NCBI GenBank assembly: GCA_937990735.1
Contig: CALKQT010000047.1
Location: forward strand, 1-63,716
Direction of reading: 5' to 3'
Length of the DNA stretch: 63,716 nucleotides
From: an uncultured Campylobacter sp.
GTDB lineage: Bacteria > Campylobacterota > Campylobacteria > Campylobacterales > Campylobacteraceae
The notes under the pieces are model-generated. The model saw only the letters and a program-made list of their open reading frames with translations. It searched no databases and was not told the DNA's origin. Made by a program: the position numbers and the translations under genes. The stretch's first letter is position 1; each line of letters starts with the position of its first letter. This document shows positions 60,995 through 63,716 of the stretch, piece by piece.

Positions 60995-61783
60995 TCAGGG
61001 CATATTTGCCAATTCTTTTATCATACTCTCAACACTTTTGTCTATATTGGTTTTCGTAGTGCCGCAGTTATCAAATTCTAAATAGCTAATATTTTGTTTA
61101 AGATCTGATTTATGGTTCTCATACCAACTTAATTCTTTATTTATTTGCTCCATAAATTTTTCACTATCAAAAAGATAGATGTAGGTAAAAGCCAATTTAT
61201 TTCTATTTAGAATTATGCCATCTCCATTATATAGATAATACTCATGCTCGCTTACTAATTGAATTATCGGAGTAGTAAATCCTGCACTATTTTTATCTAA
61301 ATTTACGCTTATAGACTCCTGTGTCAAAACAATAGGCTTTAAATTGAGTAATTCAAAATAGATATATCTTGATTTATTATAAGAGATATTTCTATCTCGG
61401 TTTATTTCCAATACTTTATCATACGTTATTTTATTGCCATACCCATAAGCAGCGTAATAATTCAGCATTTTATTATAGATATCTCTGCATTCTTTGATGC
61501 TCTTAAATTTTTTACAATCGTTACTCCTCATCGTATAAAGAATTATTTTGCCTTTTTCAAAAAAATCCAAAATCGCTCTTTTATACAGCTCCTCTCTCGG
61601 TAAAATTCTATCCTCTTTTAGGCAGTATCCTTGCTTGTATTTGTTGTAGCCAAAAATAGTAACTAAAGCGAAGCCTCGCGAAGTGGAGTAATCGGGAATT
61701 ACGCGGATAAATACGGCGCAGAGTATTATTATAAGAAGCAGCGTGCCCGCTAGGATTTTAAATTTAAGTTTGCGAAATTTCAT
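60995..61783 (-). CDS. Array paralog 1: membrane-anchored protein with conserved ends
   Basis: A 262-residue protein. N-terminal anchor helix (about 8-29, MKFRKLKFKILAGTLLLIII) followed by IPDYSTSRGFALVTIF and KYKQGYCLKEDRIL with C54; the middle differs from its paralogs; FTTPIIQL occurs centrally; EFDNCG with a second conserved Cys is near residue 239. The soluble part would face the periplasm, and C54 with the DNCG cysteine are the only cysteines shared by all three paralogs, so they may form a disulfide. AT-rich. No known family. ATG overlaps the stop of a 27-residue remnant ORF. Confidence 0.7.
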   Translation of the reverse strand: MKFRKLKFKILAGTLLLIIILCAVFIRVIPDYSTSRGFALVTIFGYNKYKQGYCLKEDRILPREELYKRAILDFFEKGKIILYTMRSNDCKKFKSIKECRDIYNKMLNYYAAYGYGNKITYDKVLEINRDRNISYNKSRYIYFELLNLKPIVLTQESISVNLDKNSAGFTTPIIQLVSEHEYYLYNGDGIILNRNKLAFTYIYLFDSEKFMEQINKELSWYENHKSDLKQNISYLEFDNCGTTKTNIDKSVESMIKELANMP

Positions 61784-61863
61784 AATGATCCTTTAAATGC
61801 CGCCAGCGAAGCAAACGCATACCTCGCCGTCCTGTGAAATTTATACCTTTGCTCCGCATCCAT
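61780..61863 (-). pseudogene. 27-codon remnant: start of the array membrane protein fused to a spacer
   Basis: Reads MDAEQRYKFHRTARYAFASL then AAFKGSL and stops, overlapping the next ATG (ATGA). The first half matches AEQRYKFHRAARY of the 60990 gene; the second half matches the sequence before the paralog at 63694. It looks like a deletion joint left by recombination between array units, possibly still serving translational coupling. Confidence 0.55.
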
Positions 61864-61909
61864 CGGTCTTAAGTCCCTTAAATTTTTAATAAAATTCATA
61901 TTAGAGAAT

Positions 61910-62671
61910 TTAGCGCCTCTCTATATCTCTACCGCCCAAATAATTTTCTTCCAGCGGATAATTTATATTGCCGCAGTTATCAAATTTAAAACCTTTCCCA
62001 ATACCGACTACGGCACTTTTTCTCTCTTTATAGTATTTCTTTACGATAATAAAATTTTCTCTCGTATCGTACAGATACTCCGAATGGTTAAATTGCATAT
62101 AATTGCCGTTAAATATAGCGAATTTATCAAGAAACAAAGTGCCAGCAATAGCTTTATCGTCGCCGTCAACCCTAACTATCGGTCTGTCAAATCCAACGCT
62201 CGTATCTTTCAAATTTATTTTTAGATATTTCTTTGGATCTGTTTTTTTAGCCTTTAACTCTTTCATCAGTATCTCCTCCGTCGTTTTTCCCTCTTGATAA
62301 TATTTTTCTAATACTTCAAAACAATTGGATAAGTTTATATTTTCTAGTTCATAGTATGCAACCTCGTATTTACTGGACCAAAATCTACCGAAGGTTTTTA
62401 ACCTATAATCATCAATCATCCAATATAACTTTACGTCATAGTCCAAATATGCCCCTGCTACTCTTTTATACAGCTCCTCTTTGGGCAAAATTCTATTCTC
62501 TTTTAGGCAGTATCCTTGCTTGTATTTGTCGTAGTCGGAGAGAGAAACTATCACAAAGCCTCGCGAAGTGGAATAATCGGGGATTATGCGGATGAATGCG
62601 GCGCAGAGTATTATTATAAGAAGTAGCGTGCCTGCTAGGGCTTTAAATTTAATAGACCTGTAGAATTTCAT
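61910..62671 (-). CDS. Array paralog 2: membrane-anchored protein with conserved ends
   Basis: A 253-residue protein with the same plan: anchor helix (KFKALAGTLLLIIILCAAFI), IPDYSTSRGFVIVSL, KYKQGYCLKENRIL with C55 and LPKEELYKRVAGAYL; a unique middle; SVGFDRPIVRV; and KGFKFDNCGNINYPLEEN near the end. The middle has little in common with paralog 1, which suggests diversification between conserved ends. Start overlaps the stop of a 49-residue ORF (ATGA). No family recognised. Confidence 0.7.
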   Translation of the reverse strand: MKFYRSIKFKALAGTLLLIIILCAAFIRIIPDYSTSRGFVIVSLSDYDKYKQGYCLKENRILPKEELYKRVAGAYLDYDVKLYWMIDDYRLKTFGRFWSSKYEVAYYELENINLSNCFEVLEKYYQEGKTTEEILMKELKAKKTDPKKYLKINLKDTSVGFDRPIVRVDGDDKAIAGTLFLDKFAIFNGNYMQFNHSEYLYDTRENFIIVKKYYKERKSAVVGIGKGFKFDNCGNINYPLEENYLGGRDIERR

Positions 62672-62817
62672 ATCAGTCCTTTTCTATCCATCCATTCGTT
62701 ATAGGCTAATTCTTTCGGATTCGGAGGAGTTTTCTTTCCCCACAAATAATAACTCAATATATCGGCGCCGTAATTGCCCTCTAATTCTAATCTAAAACCA
62801 GTTTCTTTTTTGCTCAT
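62668..62817 (-). CDS. 49-residue protein coupled to array paralog 2
   Basis: ATG at 62817, preceded by AAAGGATAAG, ends with TGA overlapping the start of paralog 2. It begins MSKKETGFRLELEGNYGADI and ends YNEWMDRKGLI, with two tryptophans and a Pro-rich turn (KKTPPNPKE). It could be a full small protein, or the C-terminal piece of a larger gene that recombined into the array, as toxin-domain cassettes do. Function unknown. Confidence 0.5.
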   Translation of the reverse strand: MSKKETGFRLELEGNYGADILSYYLWGKKTPPNPKELAYNEWMDRKGLI

Positions 62818-62866
62818 CTCTTATCCTTTTTCGGTTAAATTCGTTAAGATAAAATTTCAACTAACT

Positions 62867-63694
62867 TTATCCGCCGTGAATCCACATATCCAGCTCCTGT
62901 TCCGCCGGGGCTTTGATATCAAAATCTATATTTCCGCAATTATCGTATGAGAATTTACGTCGCAGATTTTTCATATGGGTATAAGCCAAGACTTCGTTAA
63001 GGCTTTCTAAGTTCTCATATCCGTTTTTTATTCGTATTAAATTTTCTTTGCTTTTGATTTTTGTTAAATCTTCTTTATTGTTAAGCTCAATATACCAACT
63101 TATATAATCAGGTCTGGCATAATTCACAAAAAATTTATTCTCTTTTATTAAAAATGATTTTTCTAAAAACATTTTTCCGTTATGAAATGGATTTTTCTCT
63201 TCGGATAAGATGATAGGCTTTTTAAAGCCTAAAATTTCATCCTTATACACAAAGTATTTAGATAGATCGGAGATATCTATTTGCGTCTTATCTTTTATCT
63301 CATAATCAAAACTCTTTCTGTCGGTATTTTCAACCAAAAAATCAAACCAGTTTTCTTCATTGAAATCGCCGATTAGATAGAGCTTGGAGATGTGCGCCGT
63401 ATAAAAACTATGGCCGAAATTTTTTATATCGTGCTCATCGATAATGGTATTTCGCAGAACCTCATAGTCGTGATATCTTTTAAAATAATTTGTAGCGGCA
63501 TTTTGAAGTAGTTCTTCGTTGCTCAGAATTCTATTCTCTTTTAGACAATATCCCTTTTGATATTTGTAATAGCTAAAAATAGTAACTACGCAGGAGCCTT
63601 GCGAAGTGGAGTAATCGGGCACGATGCGGATAAACAGGGCGCAGAAAAGTAGTGCCGCGGTTAGGATTTTAAATTTAAGTTTGCGAAATTTCAT
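62867..63694 (-). CDS. Array paralog 3: membrane-anchored protein with conserved ends
   Basis: A 275-residue protein. The first ten residues (MKFRKLKFKI) and their DNA are the same as in paralog 1; then VPDYSTSQGSCVVTIF, KYQKGYCLKENRIL with C50, a unique middle of about 170 residues with ILGFKKPIIL, and FSYDNCGNIDFDIKAP near the end. The 22 bases upstream of its ATG repeat the spacer found before paralog 1 (GGCGGCATTTAAAGGATCAT), showing that the array unit repeats and probably continues beyond the window. No family recognised. Confidence 0.7.
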   Translation of the reverse strand: MKFRKLKFKILTAALLFCALFIRIVPDYSTSQGSCVVTIFSYYKYQKGYCLKENRILSNEELLQNAATNYFKRYHDYEVLRNTIIDEHDIKNFGHSFYTAHISKLYLIGDFNEENWFDFLVENTDRKSFDYEIKDKTQIDISDLSKYFVYKDEILGFKKPIILSEEKNPFHNGKMFLEKSFLIKENKFFVNYARPDYISWYIELNNKEDLTKIKSKENLIRIKNGYENLESLNEVLAYTHMKNLRRKFSYDNCGNIDFDIKAPAEQELDMWIHGG

Positions 63695-63716
63695 AATGAT
63701 CCTTTAAATGCCGCCA

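Overview
The window reads as a chromosomal segment of an oral-type Campylobacter (Campylobacterota) of moderate GC content. Grounds are the AstA-type arylsulfate sulfotransferase beside dsb genes, the haoCA and mcc multiheme cytochrome loci, HisKA kinases with the N-H-Q/S-H-Q H-boxes of this phylum, frequent GTG/TTG starts and ATGA overlaps, and a very high density of the word AAATTT. Base composition and long repetitive intergenic filler make me think of the C. gracilis/showae/rectus/curvus group rather than C. jejuni; the species is inference.

Layout. 1-1.2 kb: 3'-truncated PAP2/dual-specificity phosphatase gene. 1.9-7.7 kb: a dsbL-dsbI-hybrid kinase unit divergent from assT, where the Dsb pair presumably oxidises AssT. 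8-17 kb: a broken DUF2695 gene, menA, a pyridoxamine kinase, hcp (hydroxylamine/NO detoxification, with an FNR-like box), six tRNA genes, rdgB, an MFS-moeA operon and a deoxyinosine glycosylase. 18-22 kb: an AT-rich pentapeptide-repeat gene interrupted by a stop, then a MORN-repeat protein. 23.5-32 kb: can-mscS-acidic peptide-sod-like operon, a BI-1 protein, secG, frr-pyrE, RDD-rnhB, terC. 32-35 kb: a membrane protein gene invaded by filler-like low-complexity sequence, and a DUF3137 protein. 35.6-39.2 kb: two-subunit class I fumarase divergent from haoCA. 42.8-57.7 kb: a complete sulfite-respiration (mcc) locus with its own two-component system, octaheme-copper sulfite reductase MccA, PPIase, quinol-oxidising FeS/NrfD pair, dedicated haem lyase, and a copper-supply module (NosL-like proteins plus an ABC exporter-type transporter). 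58-60 kb: DUF364 protein and an alpha/beta hydrolase. 60.4-63.7 kb: an AT-rich array of three paralogous membrane-anchored proteins with remnants of associated genes.

The respiratory genes fit together: HaoCA and MccABCD take electrons from the menaquinone pool (MenA) and reduce nitrogen oxyanion intermediates and sulfite in the periplasm, fumarase feeds fumarate metabolism, MoeA makes the molybdenum cofactor, Hcp handles reactive nitrogen in the cytoplasm. Several genes are visibly decaying (amber in DUF2695, ochre in the pentapeptide protein, a frameshift at 32.4 kb, a 64-bp insertion at 60.7 kb, gene-end remnants at 11.3 and 40.0 kb). The best candidates for something new are the variable-middle paralog array at the right end, the three-domain NosL/ABC copper module attached to mcc, the superoxide-dismutase-like protein with altered second-sphere residues, and the one-polypeptide kinase-regulator that seems to be read from a leaderless mRNA.
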